From Oceanicola sp. 22II-s10i (GTDB lineage Bacteria > Pseudomonadota > Alphaproteobacteria > Rhodobacterales > Rhodobacteraceae): a DNA stretch of 64,000 nucleotides. The first letter of the stretch is position 1; each line of letters begins with the position of its first letter. Positions 44,774 to 53,670 of the stretch are shown here, in pieces. The stretch covers positions 124,001-188,000 of the forward strand of contig NZ_AQQU01000004.1 in the NCBI RefSeq assembly GCF_002210105.1, read 5' to 3'. The position numbers were made by a program, and so were the translations under genes. Under the pieces are notes generated by a model. The model was not told the origin of the DNA. It saw only the letters and a program-made list of their open reading frames with translations, and searched no databases.

Positions 44774-45805
44774 TCAGGAAATGCGGACGACCTGCTTGCC
44801 CAGGTTCCCGCCCCTGATCAGCGAGCGGAGCGCGCCGGGCGCGGCCTCCAGCCCTTCGGCCACGTCTTCGAGATAGACGATCTCTCCGCTCTTCACCCTG
44901 GGCGCGATCTCGGCCAGGAATTCCGGCATCCGGTGGGCGTGGTCGGTCTGCAGCAAGCCGTAGAACTTGACCCGCTTGACGACGGCCAGCCGCCACAGGT
45001 CGCGCAGCTTGCTGTCGCCGGTCGGATCGGGCGCGCCGTCCTTCCACGTGATCATGCCGCAGATGATAATGCGGGCCTTGATGTTCAGCAGACGCATCGC
45101 ACCGCCGAGGATCGGGCCGCCGACATTGTCGAAATAGACGTCAATCCCGTCCGGGCAGAGCGCGGCGAGCGATTTCTCCATGTCTTCGGCCGTCGGGTTC
45201 TCGCGGTGGTCGATGCAGGCGTCGAAGCCGAAGGTTTCCACCGCGATGCGGCACTTTTCGGGGCCGCCGGCGACACCGATGACGCGGCAGCCCGCGGCCT
45301 TGGCCAGCTGGCCGACCATGGAGCCGACCGGGCCGGTGGCGGCGGCGACGACCAGCGTCTCGCCGGGCTTGAGTTCACCATAGGCCGTGATCCCGGCCCA
45401 TGCGGTGAAGCCGGGCATTCCGAGAACGCCCAGAGAGGTGGAGATCGGCAGCTCGTCGGGATCCACCTTGCGCAGCTTCTCGGCGGGCAGGCAGGCGTGG
45501 GTCGTCCAGCCGAGCAGCCCCTGCGCGTAGTCGCCGGGCTTGAAGTCGGGCGACCGGCTCTCGATCACCTCGCCGACCGCGCCGGCCTCCATCGTGTCGC
45601 CGATCGCCGTCGGGCTGGTGTAGCCCTTGATGTCGTCCATGCGGGCCCGGATGTAGGGGTCGAGCGACATGTAGCGGACGGCGATCAGGACCTCGCCCTC
45701 GGCCGGGGTGGGGATGTCGATATCCTCGATGCGAAAGAACTCGTCCCTGGGCTCGCGCACGTCTGGACGGCGGGCAAGAACGATTCGGCGCGGGCTGTTT
45801 CTCAT
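44774..45805 (-). CDS. NADP-dependent alkenal/enone reductase, CurA-like MDR family
   Basis: 343 aa, preceded by AGGAGG. Zinc-free medium-chain reductase pattern: YMSLDPYIRARM near 46-57, LGMPGFTAWAGI, the NADP loop AAATGPVGSMVGQLAK and the end LIRGGNLGKQVVRIS. Enzymes of this family reduce alpha,beta-unsaturated ketones or aldehydes. It is divergent from the TTT operon and converges on the synthetase gene. An operator-like box (45855-45873) lies upstream. Confidence 0.88.
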   Translation of the reverse strand: MRNSPRRIVLARRPDVREPRDEFFRIEDIDIPTPAEGEVLIAVRYMSLDPYIRARMDDIKGYTSPTAIGDTMEAGAVGEVIESRSPDFKPGDYAQGLLGWTTHACLPAEKLRKVDPDELPISTSLGVLGMPGFTAWAGITAYGELKPGETLVVAAATGPVGSMVGQLAKAAGCRVIGVAGGPEKCRIAVETFGFDACIDHRENPTAEDMEKSLAALCPDGIDVYFDNVGGPILGGAMRLLNIKARIIICGMITWKDGAPDPTGDSKLRDLWRLAVVKRVKFYGLLQTDHAHRMPEFLAEIAPRVKSGEIVYLEDVAEGLEAAPGALRSLIRGGNLGKQVVRIS

Positions 45806-46169
45806 CGGTTTCCTCCTGTGGGATCAGGGGCAATTCGGCCGCTGACTTTATTAACTGAACGAATGGTAAGTTATGGACCCGGTGGAGGATGTCAACGCGG
45901 TGCGGGCGGGGAGCGCAGTCCTCCGTCCGGATCGCGGCCAAGAAGTGCCGCCTGGCCCTGTTCGGGTTAAGAATAGTCGCTGCAACGCGATGATATAAAT
46001 AAGTTTTACTAACGGCCTGAAGGATTTCTCGCCGCACCAAAGGCTATGCGAAACGCCTCTTCCATGTCCGTGATTTTCCCGAGAAATGCATTGAAATGAT
46101 GTGCGTCTCAGGTAACTTCCTTGCCTTACAGTTAGTAAGTAAAGAATGTCTCAACAGGAGGAGGAACAG
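45806..46169. promoter_or_regulatory. Divergent promoter region between CurA-like and TTT genes
   Basis: AT-richer gap of about 360 bases. It holds the box CTGAACGAATGGTAAGTTA (45855-45873), part of a 22-base imperfect palindrome TAACT...AGTTA, a partial copy TTACTAACGGCCTGAAGG near 46007, and CTTAC-N5-GTAAG at 46125-46139 shortly before the TTT binding-protein gene. These look like sites for the TetR regulator encoded at 49285. Confidence 0.5.
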
Positions 46170-47129
46170 ATGTTCAGAAAACTCTTTGCCGCCGCGGCGA
46201 CCGCGGCCGTTCTCGCGACCGGTGTGACCACCGCGCAGGCGCAGGACTATCCGTCCGACACCGTCCGGATCATCGTGCCCTACTCGGCCGGCGGTGTGAC
46301 GGACTTCTACGCGCGTCTGATCGCGCCCGAACTGCAGGAAGCCTGGGGCCAGACGGTGATCGTCGAGAACAAGCCGGGCTCCGGCTCGCTTCTGGGGGCG
46401 ATGGAAGTCGGCACGTCCGAGCCGGACGGCCTGACACTGCTGCTCGGGTCCTACGGGCTGCTGTCCAACCAGATCCTGCTGCCGGATTCGCCCTACGACC
46501 CGGCCAGCATCGAGCCGGTCTATCTGCTGGGCCGCGGGTCCAACATGCTCATCATCGGCAGCGAATTCGAACACGATACGCTGGACAGCCTGACCCAATA
46601 TGCCAAGGACAATCCCGGCAAGCTCAAGGTCGCCTCGTCCGGGATCGGCGCCAGCCCGCATATCGCGGCGCTGCTCTGGGCCGACAAGGTCGGCGTGAAC
46701 TTCCTGCACATCCCCTACCAGGGCACCGCGCCGGCGATGACCGACGTGCTGGCGGGCCGGGTCGACGTGATCTTTGACGGGATCTCCAGCATGGCGAACG
46801 TGCGTGCGGGCAAGACCAAGGCGCTGGCCATCGCCGCCGCCAAGCGCAGCCCCGAGGCGCCGGACGTTCCGACCTTCAACGAACTGGGCATTCCGTTCGA
46901 ATTCGGGTCGTTCTTCGGTTTCTTCGTCCCGACCGGCACCCCGCAGGACATCCAGGACACGATCTTTGAGGCCGTGGCCAAGATCGCCCGGCGCGAAGAC
47001 ATCGACGCGCAGCTGCAGAAGCGCGGGCTCGATACCACGCCGAAGACACAGGCGGATTTCAAGGACTTCATGACGTCGGAACTGGCGGCGCTGAAGAAGC
47101 TGGAAGAGCAGGGCCTGCTGGCGAAGTGA
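46170..47129 (+). CDS. TTT-type substrate-binding protein (TctC/Bug family)
   Basis: 319 aa from the ATG at 46170 behind AGGAGGAGG. The signal peptide (ends TAQAQ) is followed by DYPSDTVRIIVPYSAGGVTDFYARL and VIVENKPGSGSLLGA, the classic Bug/TctC ligand-site motifs. It captures a carboxylate in the periplasm for the TctBA membrane pair. A GC-rich hairpin follows the gene. Confidence 0.92.
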   Translation: MFRKLFAAAATAAVLATGVTTAQAQDYPSDTVRIIVPYSAGGVTDFYARLIAPELQEAWGQTVIVENKPGSGSLLGAMEVGTSEPDGLTLLLGSYGLLSNQILLPDSPYDPASIEPVYLLGRGSNMLIIGSEFEHDTLDSLTQYAKDNPGKLKVASSGIGASPHIAALLWADKVGVNFLHIPYQGTAPAMTDVLAGRVDVIFDGISSMANVRAGKTKALAIAAAKRSPEAPDVPTFNELGIPFEFGSFFGFFVPTGTPQDIQDTIFEAVAKIARREDIDAQLQKRGLDTTPKTQADFKDFMTSELAALKKLEEQGLLAK

Positions 47130-47142
47130 CAACGGACAACCG

Positions 47143-47169
47143 TCCGGCGCCCCTCCGGGGGGCGCCGGA
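47143..47169 (+). terminator. Hairpin after the TTT binding-protein gene
   Basis: TCCGGCGCCCC pairs perfectly with GGGGCGCCGGA. There is no T-run, so it probably limits read-through or stabilises the upstream message, as also seen after ugpB. Confidence 0.6.
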
Positions 47170-47188
47170 TCTGGCGGAGGGGAATATC

Positions 47189-47644
47189 ATGAAGTCGTGG
47201 ATGACACGCGACGCCGCAGGCGCCGTTCTGGTCATGGGGGTCGGGCTGTTTGCCTGCCTTCATGCGTATTCGAACTATTCAATCGGGGCGATGTCCTCGC
47301 CCGGTCCGGGGCTGTTCCCGGTGCTGATCGGCGCGCTGATGGTGGTCAGCGGCGCCCTTGTCGGAGTTCAGGCCCTGCTGGCCACGGCCCGCGAAAAGGG
47401 CGTGCCGTTCGAGGCCCGGCCCCTGGGTTTCATCCTGCTGGCGATCGCCATCTTTGCACTTCTGGTCGAGACGACGGGCTACGGGATAGCGGTTCCGATC
47501 CTCGTCTTCGTGGCCAGTTTCGCGGATCGCGGGATGAGCCTGAAGCTGCGCGCCATCCTCGCGCTGTCGCTGACGGTGATCTGCATCACGATGTTCAAAC
47601 TGATCCTGCAGGTGTCGCTGCCTGTGTTCTTCCGGGTGTGGTGA
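47189..47644 (+). CDS. TTT-type small membrane subunit (TctB family)
   Basis: 151 aa from the ATG at 47189 (GGAGGGG upstream). Four hydrophobic segments, with the typical early motif MSSPGPGLFPVLIGALM near 37-53. TctB proteins pair with TctA in sodium- or proton-driven uptake. Three bases separate it from tctA. Confidence 0.88.
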   Translation: MKSWMTRDAAGAVLVMGVGLFACLHAYSNYSIGAMSSPGPGLFPVLIGALMVVSGALVGVQALLATAREKGVPFEARPLGFILLAIAIFALLVETTGYGIAVPILVFVASFADRGMSLKLRAILALSLTVICITMFKLILQVSLPVFFRVW

Positions 47645-47647
47645 CGC

Positions 47648-49171
47648 ATGGGTGGCATGATCGACAACCTCACGCTCGGGCTGCAGACCGCGTTGATGCC
47701 CGAAAACCTTTTCTTCTGTTTCCTCGGGGTCTTCCTCGGCACCATCCTGGGGGTGATCCCCGGTATCGGCGTGCTGGTGTCGATCTCGCTTCTGTTCCCG
47801 ATCACCTTTCACATCGGGCCGACGCCCGCGCTGGTGATGCTGGCGGGGATTTACTACGGCACGACCTATGGCGGGTCGACATCCGCGATCCTGCTGAACG
47901 TGCCGGGCACGCCGTCCTCGGCGGTGTCATGCCTCGACGGGCACCCGATGGCGCAGCAGGGGCGGGCCGGGACCGCGCTGCTGATGACGACCGTGGCGTC
48001 GTTCTTTGGCGGGTCGGTGGGTATCCTGCTGCTGACCGGGTTTTCGCCCATGATCGCCGCCTCGGCGCTGGAGTTCGGATCGGTCGAGTATTTCGCGCTG
48101 ATGGTGCTGGGGCTGATCGCGGCCTCGACCATCGCGGGGGGATCGGCGGCCAAGGGCGTGTCGATGGTGCTGTTCGGGATCCTGCTGGGGATCGTCGGCT
48201 CCGACGTCTACACCGGCCAGCTGCGCTTCACCTTCGGGCAGCAGGCGCTGTTCGACGGCATCTCGGTCATCGCGCTGGCCATGGGGATCTTCGGCATCGC
48301 CGAGGTGGTGAGTTCGGTCAATTCGGTCAAGACGGCTTCGATCCCGCCGGGCCGCATCACGTTCCGGTCGATGCTGCCGTCGGTGTCGGAATTCCGGGCC
48401 TCGGTCATGCCGATGATCCGCGGGTCGGGGATCGGGTCGTTCTTTGGCGCGCTGCCGGGCACGGGCGGGCTGATCGCGGCCTACATGTCCTACGCGGTGG
48501 AGAAGCGGATCGGTGACGAAAGCCGCTTTGGCAAGGGCGCGATCGAGGGGCTGACGGGGCCGGAATCGGCCAACAACGCCGCCGACCAGACCGCGTTCAT
48601 TCCGACGCTGACGCTGGGGATTCCCGGTTCGCCCACCATGGCGATCATGCTGGGCGTCCTGATCATCCACGGGATCGAACCGGGGCCGCTGGTCCTGACC
48701 GAGCAGCCGGACCTGTTCTGGGGTCTGGTGATGAGCTTCTGGATCGGCAACCTGATGCTGCTGGTGCTGAACATCCCGATGGTCGGGCTCTGGGTCCGGC
48801 TTCTGCGGGTGCCGTTCCAGCTGATGTTCCCGGCGATCGTCATGTTCATCGTGATGGGCGTGCTGACCACCTACAACGGGTCGCTGCAGATCTGGATGGT
48901 GCTGATCCTCGGCGCGCTCGGCTACCTGATGCGCTATCTGGCGATGCCCGCCGCGCCGATGATCCTCGGCTTCGTGCTGGGCCCGCTGATGGAGGAGCAT
49001 TTCCGCCGCGCGCTGCTGCTGTCCGGCGGCGAGTTCGGCACCTTCATCGAGGGGCCGATCGCGCAGGTCTGTCTGGCGCTTTCGGCGGGTCTGCTGATCC
49101 TGAACTTCGTCGGTTCGTGGCGCCGCAGGGCGGCGCGGCGACAGTCGGAGGCGGGCTTGTCCGCGGATTGA
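47648..49171 (+). CDS. TTT-type large permease (TctA family)
   Basis: 507 aa with about eleven membrane segments. Family signatures include LGVIPGIGVLVSISLLFPIT near 35-54, YYGTTYGGSTSAILLNVPGT near 69-88 and FFGALPGTGGLIAAYMSYA in the middle. It completes the transporter encoded from 46170. A 12-bp perfect stem-loop follows at 49196-49226. Confidence 0.93.
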   Translation: MGGMIDNLTLGLQTALMPENLFFCFLGVFLGTILGVIPGIGVLVSISLLFPITFHIGPTPALVMLAGIYYGTTYGGSTSAILLNVPGTPSSAVSCLDGHPMAQQGRAGTALLMTTVASFFGGSVGILLLTGFSPMIAASALEFGSVEYFALMVLGLIAASTIAGGSAAKGVSMVLFGILLGIVGSDVYTGQLRFTFGQQALFDGISVIALAMGIFGIAEVVSSVNSVKTASIPPGRITFRSMLPSVSEFRASVMPMIRGSGIGSFFGALPGTGGLIAAYMSYAVEKRIGDESRFGKGAIEGLTGPESANNAADQTAFIPTLTLGIPGSPTMAIMLGVLIIHGIEPGPLVLTEQPDLFWGLVMSFWIGNLMLLVLNIPMVGLWVRLLRVPFQLMFPAIVMFIVMGVLTTYNGSLQIWMVLILGALGYLMRYLAMPAAPMILGFVLGPLMEEHFRRALLLSGGEFGTFIEGPIAQVCLALSAGLLILNFVGSWRRRAARRQSEAGLSAD

Positions 49172-49195
49172 TTGGCCGCTAGGTTTTCACACCTT

Positions 49196-49226
49196 CCTGC
49201 GCCGTCCCGGACGAGGACGGCGCAGG
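49196..49226 (+). terminator. Hairpin after tctA-like gene
   Basis: CCTGCGCCGTCC pairs perfectly with GGACGGCGCAGG around a seven-base loop. No T-run follows. It separates the transporter genes from the TetR gene. Confidence 0.55.
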
Positions 49227-49284
49227 TGCACATGACCGGTCGGTGTCGCTCTCGCCGGTCTTCTGACGACGGGAGAAGCCTGAA

Positions 49285-49950
49285 GTGGCGCGCAAACCAC
49301 GCCCCGATATCGTGACGGAAGAACTGGCCCGGATCGACCGGCGGACGCAGATCGTCGACGAGGCGGCATTCCTCTTTGCGCGAAAGGGCTTTTCGGGGAC
49401 GACGCTGAAGGACGTGGCGGACCGTTGCGACATGACCAAGGCGGCGCTCTACTATTATTTTCCCGACAAGGAGAGCCTTGTGAGGGCGGTCTACGTGACC
49501 CGCATGGCCCAGCTGAACAAGTCGATGCATGCGGCGCTGTCGCGTGCACCCGCTGACCCGCTGTCCCGTATCGCGGCCTTCGTGCGGCACTGCGCGTCGC
49601 GGATCGACGGGAACCGTGAAGCCTGGATCGTGGGAAGCCAGTTGTTCGCTTCGCTGGAAACCTCGCCCGGTGCCGAAGTCATCGTCGCCCTGCGCGACGA
49701 GTTCGAGAACACGCTGCGGACCGAGGTCGAGCGGGCGATGGATCAGGGGGTCTTTCGCCGGATGGACGTCGCGCTGACAGCGCGGCTGCTGCTGTCGTGG
49801 GTCAACTACATCCCGCGCTGGCACAGGCAGGGCAGCGGCATGTCGGCCGAGGCCGTCTGTGACGTCTTTCTCGACATGACCCTGAAGGGCCTGCTGGAAC
49901 CGCAGGCGGCCGGGGCAGGCGGGCAGGCCGCAACCACCGGCGCGGCCTGA
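49285..49950 (+). CDS. TetR-family transcriptional regulator
   Basis: 221 aa, GTG start with GGAG upstream. The DNA-binding domain is at about 20-68 (RRTQIVDEAAFLFARKGFSGTTLKDVADRC...ALYYYFPDKESLV). A ligand-binding helical domain follows with HCASRIDGNREAWIVG. It lies 114 bases after the TTT operon and probably controls it and the neighbouring acyl-CoA genes in response to a CoA ester; that is inference from position. Confidence 0.88.
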   Translation: MARKPRPDIVTEELARIDRRTQIVDEAAFLFARKGFSGTTLKDVADRCDMTKAALYYYFPDKESLVRAVYVTRMAQLNKSMHAALSRAPADPLSRIAAFVRHCASRIDGNREAWIVGSQLFASLETSPGAEVIVALRDEFENTLRTEVERAMDQGVFRRMDVALTARLLLSWVNYIPRWHRQGSGMSAEAVCDVFLDMTLKGLLEPQAAGAGGQAATTGAA

Positions 49951-49959
49951 TCCGCCGCC

Positions 49960-50862
49960 TCAGCCGAAGCGCGCCTCGGGAATGCCTGTCGCGCCAAGCC
50001 CGTCGATGACGAACAGGTGCCCGCCATCGGGATGTTTCGACACGGCCTTGCCGGTGCCGGAGTCGCGGATGGAGGTCACGAAAAGCCGGTCCATCCCCGG
50101 CCCGCCGAAGGCGAGGCTTGCGGGCAGGTCGACCGGTGCGGCGAAGCTGTCGATCAGCCTGCCCGAGGAGGAGAAACAGCCGATCCGGGCGGAATGGATC
50201 AGCGCGCCCCAGATGTTGCCGTCGCTGTCGACGGTCGCGCCGTCGATGCCGCTGCCGATGTCGGCGGTGTCGATATGGACGCGCGGCGCACCGCAGGCCC
50301 CGGTCGCGGGGTCGTAGTCGCAGGCCATCAGTTTCCGCAGGGCGCTGTCGGAGTAATACATCGTCGCGCCGTCCGGGCTGAAACACAGGCCGTTGCCGAC
50401 GGTGATGCCCTCGACCAGCACCTCGTGCGCGCGGCCCTGGCCGATGCGGTGCAACTGCCCGACCGGCTGCCGGTCGAGCGATATGTCCGCAACCAGGAAC
50501 CGGCCCTGACGGTCGGTCTTGCCGTCGTTCAGCCGCAGCGGCGTCTGCGGCGGACCGAGGTCCAGCAGCGTCAGGCGCAGGGGATCGCCCGGCTGGAACA
50601 GCACGATCGACCGGTCCAGCGCGGCGACGAGGCACCCGTCCACGGCCAGCGCGATGGAGCCGACGTGGCCGGGCAGGGCGAAGCTTTCCGGATCGCCCGC
50701 CTTGTCGCCGTTGAAGCTCATCCGCCGGACCTTGCCGCCCGCGCCGTCGATCCACCACAGGCAGTTCGCAGCATTGTCCCAGACGGGCGTTTCGCCGAGC
50801 ATGTCCGGCGTGGAGGTCAGCCGGGTGACGGAGACGGTGCGGCGGGGGGCGGTGTCAGGCAT
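49960..50862 (-). CDS. SMP-30/gluconolactonase-family protein
   Basis: 300 aa. Six-bladed propeller motifs are visible: GETPVWDNAANCLWWID (metal Glu near 24), LNDGKTDRQGRFLVAD (Asn/Asp of the metal site), VGNGLCFSPDGATMYYSDS and SGIDGATVDSDGNIWGAL. Such enzymes hydrolyse lactones with a divalent metal. It overlaps the TctA gene by eight bases and is the last gene of the long leftward catabolic operon, so a lactone intermediate is plausible. Confidence 0.9.
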   Translation of the reverse strand: MPDTAPRRTVSVTRLTSTPDMLGETPVWDNAANCLWWIDGAGGKVRRMSFNGDKAGDPESFALPGHVGSIALAVDGCLVAALDRSIVLFQPGDPLRLTLLDLGPPQTPLRLNDGKTDRQGRFLVADISLDRQPVGQLHRIGQGRAHEVLVEGITVGNGLCFSPDGATMYYSDSALRKLMACDYDPATGACGAPRVHIDTADIGSGIDGATVDSDGNIWGALIHSARIGCFSSSGRLIDSFAAPVDLPASLAFGGPGMDRLFVTSIRDSGTGKAVSKHPDGGHLFVIDGLGATGIPEARFG

Positions 50863-52381
50863 TGGTGTTCTCCGTGTCGCGGCGGCGCAGGCGCAGGGCG
50901 AGGTCGCGCAGGCCCTTCAGCACGAACCACGCGATGATGAGAAGGGCGATCGTCATGATGACCCCGGCGATCGGACGGGTGAGGAAGGTCGAGACCTCTC
51001 CGTTCGACACGACCAGCGCGCGGCGGAAGTTCTCTTCCATCATCGGGCCGAGGACGAAGCCGAGCAGCAGCGGCGCGACCTCGAAGTTCAGCGCCTTCAT
51101 GCCCCAGCCGAGAAAGCCGAAGGCCAGCAGCACGAAGATGTCCATCACCTGGTAGTTGATCGAATAGATGCCGATGCAGACGAAGGCGACGATCACCGGG
51201 AACAGCAGGTGATAGGGGATGGCGAGGATGCGCACCCAGATGCCGATGAGCGGCAGGTTCAGGATCAGCAGGAAGATGTTGCCGATCACGAAGCTGACGA
51301 CGAGGCCCCAGAACAGGTCGGGGCTGTCGGTGATGACGCTCGGCCCCGGCAGGATGCCGTGCACCATCATCACGCCCAGCATGATCGCCATGACCGGGTC
51401 GCCGGGAATGCCAAGGCTCATCGTCGGGATGAAGGCGGACTGCACGGCGGCGTTGTTCGCGGCCTCGGGGGCGACGACGCCCTCGATCGCGCCCTTGCCG
51501 AATTCATCGGGGGTGCGGCTGAGCTTCTTCTCGGTGGCGTAGCTGATGAAGGTCGCGACGACACCGCCGGTGCCGGGCAGGGCTCCGAAGAACGAACCGA
51601 TGGCCGAACCGCGCCACATCGGCCCCCATGACCGGCGCCACTGGCTGCGGTCGGGCAGCATCGAGCGCATGCTGATGTCGCTGGTCTGGACCGTGGACTT
51701 GATGACGCGGCCGGCGTTGGCGATGATCTCGGGCAGGCCGAACAGGCCGATGGCGACGGCCACCAGCGGCAGGCCGTCGTAGAATTCGGGCATGCCGAAG
51801 GCGAAGCGGGCCACGCCGCTGTTGATATCGAGGCCGACCAGCCCGAGCGCGAGGCCGAGCGCGACGGCGACAAGGGCCCGGATCGCCCGCCCCGAGCCGA
51901 TCAGCGCGGCGGCGATCAGCCCGAGGAACATCAGGGCGAAGTATTCCTGCGGTCCGAACTGCAATGCGACGCGGGCCAGCGGGACCGAGAAGAGCGACAG
52001 CAGGACCACGCCGAACATCGACCCGAAGCATGAGGCGATGGCGGTGATGAACAGCGCGACGCCCGCCTGGCCCTTGCGGGCCATCGGGTAGCCGTCGATG
52101 CCCGTCACGGCGCTGGTGGCGGTGCCCGGCAGGTTCAGCAGGATCGAGGCGATGGAGCCGCCATAGGCCGCGCCGTAGTAGATGCCAGCCAGCATGATGA
52201 GGGCGAAGTTCGGCTCCACGTGAAAGGTGATCGGCAGCAGCATGGCAAGCGTGGCCATCGTGCCGATGCCCGGCAGGACGCCGACCAGCGTGCCGAGCGT
52301 GACGCCGAGCAGGCAGTAGAGCAGTCCGCCGGCAGAGGCGGCGACGGAGAGCCCGAGGGCGAGGTTCGACAGGAGTTCCAT
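50855..52381 (-). CDS. TTT-type large permease (TctA family)
   Basis: 508 aa from the ATG at 52381, which shares one base with the TctB stop (TGATG). Signatures GVLPGIGTMATLAMLLPITF, YYGAAYGGSIASILLNLPGT and FFGALPGTGGVVATFISYA mark the family. It is the second TctA in the window and belongs with the binding protein encoded divergently at 58955. The C-terminus is basic. Confidence 0.93.
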   Translation of the reverse strand: MELLSNLALGLSVAASAGGLLYCLLGVTLGTLVGVLPGIGTMATLAMLLPITFHVEPNFALIMLAGIYYGAAYGGSIASILLNLPGTATSAVTGIDGYPMARKGQAGVALFITAIASCFGSMFGVVLLSLFSVPLARVALQFGPQEYFALMFLGLIAAALIGSGRAIRALVAVALGLALGLVGLDINSGVARFAFGMPEFYDGLPLVAVAIGLFGLPEIIANAGRVIKSTVQTSDISMRSMLPDRSQWRRSWGPMWRGSAIGSFFGALPGTGGVVATFISYATEKKLSRTPDEFGKGAIEGVVAPEAANNAAVQSAFIPTMSLGIPGDPVMAIMLGVMMVHGILPGPSVITDSPDLFWGLVVSFVIGNIFLLILNLPLIGIWVRILAIPYHLLFPVIVAFVCIGIYSINYQVMDIFVLLAFGFLGWGMKALNFEVAPLLLGFVLGPMMEENFRRALVVSNGEVSTFLTRPIAGVIMTIALLIIAWFVLKGLRDLALRLRRRDTENTNA

Positions 52382-52836
52382 CAGCCGAACGCCCTGAGCT
52401 GGAGGCCGAGCAGCACGGAGAAGAGCAGCCAGCAGGTGCCCGCCGTCGCGGCCGCGAGGATCAGCGCCGTCAGCCACGACGTGGTCCGGTTGGCGAGCGC
52501 CGAGAGGAAGACCGCGGCCCCGATCGCCGGGACCATGCCGGTCCGTTCGATCATCAGGGCGAAGGCGAGGAAGGCCGCCGCGACCAGCAGCACGCCACGC
52601 TTGTCGGCGAATTGCGCTGCCCCGTCAGAGGGCTTGTCGGGCGTGGCGGTGAGGATCAGGATCAGGCCGAGGGCACACATCGCCACGGCCAGAAGCATCG
52701 GGAAATAGCCTGGACCCATGCTGCGCAGGGTGCCGAGGCGGTATCCGAAGGACTCGGTCAGGATGAAGATGCCGATCCCGACGGTGACGAGGCCCGCAAT
52801 CAGGTCTTCGCGTCTGGTTCTGATGAATTCGAGCAC
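52381..52836 (-). CDS. TTT-type small membrane subunit (TctB family)
   Basis: 151 aa, GTG start behind GGGGAGGAGAA. Four hydrophobic helices with the typical MGPGYFPMLLAVAMCALG segment near 40-57. It is coupled to the TctA gene by a one-base stop/start overlap. A hairpin lies in the 87-base gap from the preceding SDR gene. Confidence 0.88.
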   Translation of the reverse strand: MLEFIRTRREDLIAGLVTVGIGIFILTESFGYRLGTLRSMGPGYFPMLLAVAMCALGLILILTATPDKPSDGAAQFADKRGVLLVAAAFLAFALMIERTGMVPAIGAAVFLSALANRTTSWLTALILAAATAGTCWLLFSVLLGLQLRAFG

Positions 52837-52873
52837 GGGTTCTCCTCCCCTAGCCTGCTCTGGTCCTCCCGTC

Positions 52874-52902
52874 GCATCCGTCCGGCGGAACCGGGCGGAT
52901 GC
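52874..52902 (-). other. Hairpin between SDR and TctB genes
   Basis: GCATCCG pairs with CGGATGC, with an inner CCGG/CCGG stem. It may uncouple expression of the enzyme genes from the transporter and lactonase genes. Confidence 0.5.
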
Positions 52903-52923
52903 CTATGTCGCCGTGCCGTGGCC

Positions 52924-53670
52924 TTACAGGTTCGACCGGACGATGCCGCCGTCGATCAGCATGGTCTGACCGGTCACGAAGTCGCTCTCCGGCCCGGCGA
53001 AATAGCAGATCGCGCGGGCGATATCCTCCACCGTGCCGAGCCGCCCGAGCGGCGTGGTCGCCACCCGCTTGGCGTCGAGCGCGGCGTTGCGGTGCTTCTG
53101 CGTGCCCTCGGTCGGCACGGCGGAGGGCGCGACGGCGTTCACGCGGATACCCTGGCCGCCGAGTTCGGCGGCGGCCGCGCGGGTCAGGCCGGTGACGCCC
53201 GACTTGATGCCGCTGTAGACCAGCGAGTTCGGCGCGGAGCGGAAGGCGGCGGCGGAGGCGGTGTTGACGATCGTGCCGCCCCGGTCTTGCATGGCTTCTG
53301 CCGCGGCCTGAATGCCCCAGATGATGCTGGCAAAGCCGATCTGCATCATCCGTTCGACCGTTTCCGGCTGGATGTCGGGGATCGCCTGGTAGCGGACCCA
53401 TGCGGCGTTGTTGACCATGACGTCCAGCTGTCCCGCCTCGGCCCTGACCAGCTCGACCGCCGCGCGCACGCCGTCGCGGGTGCCGACGTTCTGCACGACC
53501 GGGATGGCCTTGCCGCCCATGGCCTGAACCTCGGCCAAGGCTTCCTCGACGAACTCGGGCTTGAGGTCGTTGATGGCCACGGTCCAGCCGCGGGCGGCCA
53601 TAAGTTTCGCGGTGGCCTTGCCGATGCCGTGCCCGGCCCCGGTGATGAGTGCGACTGTGGTGTCAGACAT
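52924..53670 (-). CDS. Short-chain dehydrogenase/reductase
   Basis: 248 aa from the ATG at 53670, overlapping the previous gene by eight bases. TGAGHGIG is the cofactor loop (about 11-18), VNNAAWV the structural motif, and the catalytic Ser (NTASAAAF) and YSGIK are intact. The acidic residue in INDLKPE suggests NAD preference. In this operon it could be the beta-hydroxyacyl or ring-alcohol dehydrogenase. Confidence 0.88.
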   Translation of the reverse strand: MSDTTVALITGAGHGIGKATAKLMAARGWTVAINDLKPEFVEEALAEVQAMGGKAIPVVQNVGTRDGVRAAVELVRAEAGQLDVMVNNAAWVRYQAIPDIQPETVERMMQIGFASIIWGIQAAAEAMQDRGGTIVNTASAAAFRSAPNSLVYSGIKSGVTGLTRAAAAELGGQGIRVNAVAPSAVPTEGTQKHRNAALDAKRVATTPLGRLGTVEDIARAICYFAGPESDFVTGQTMLIDGGIVRSNL

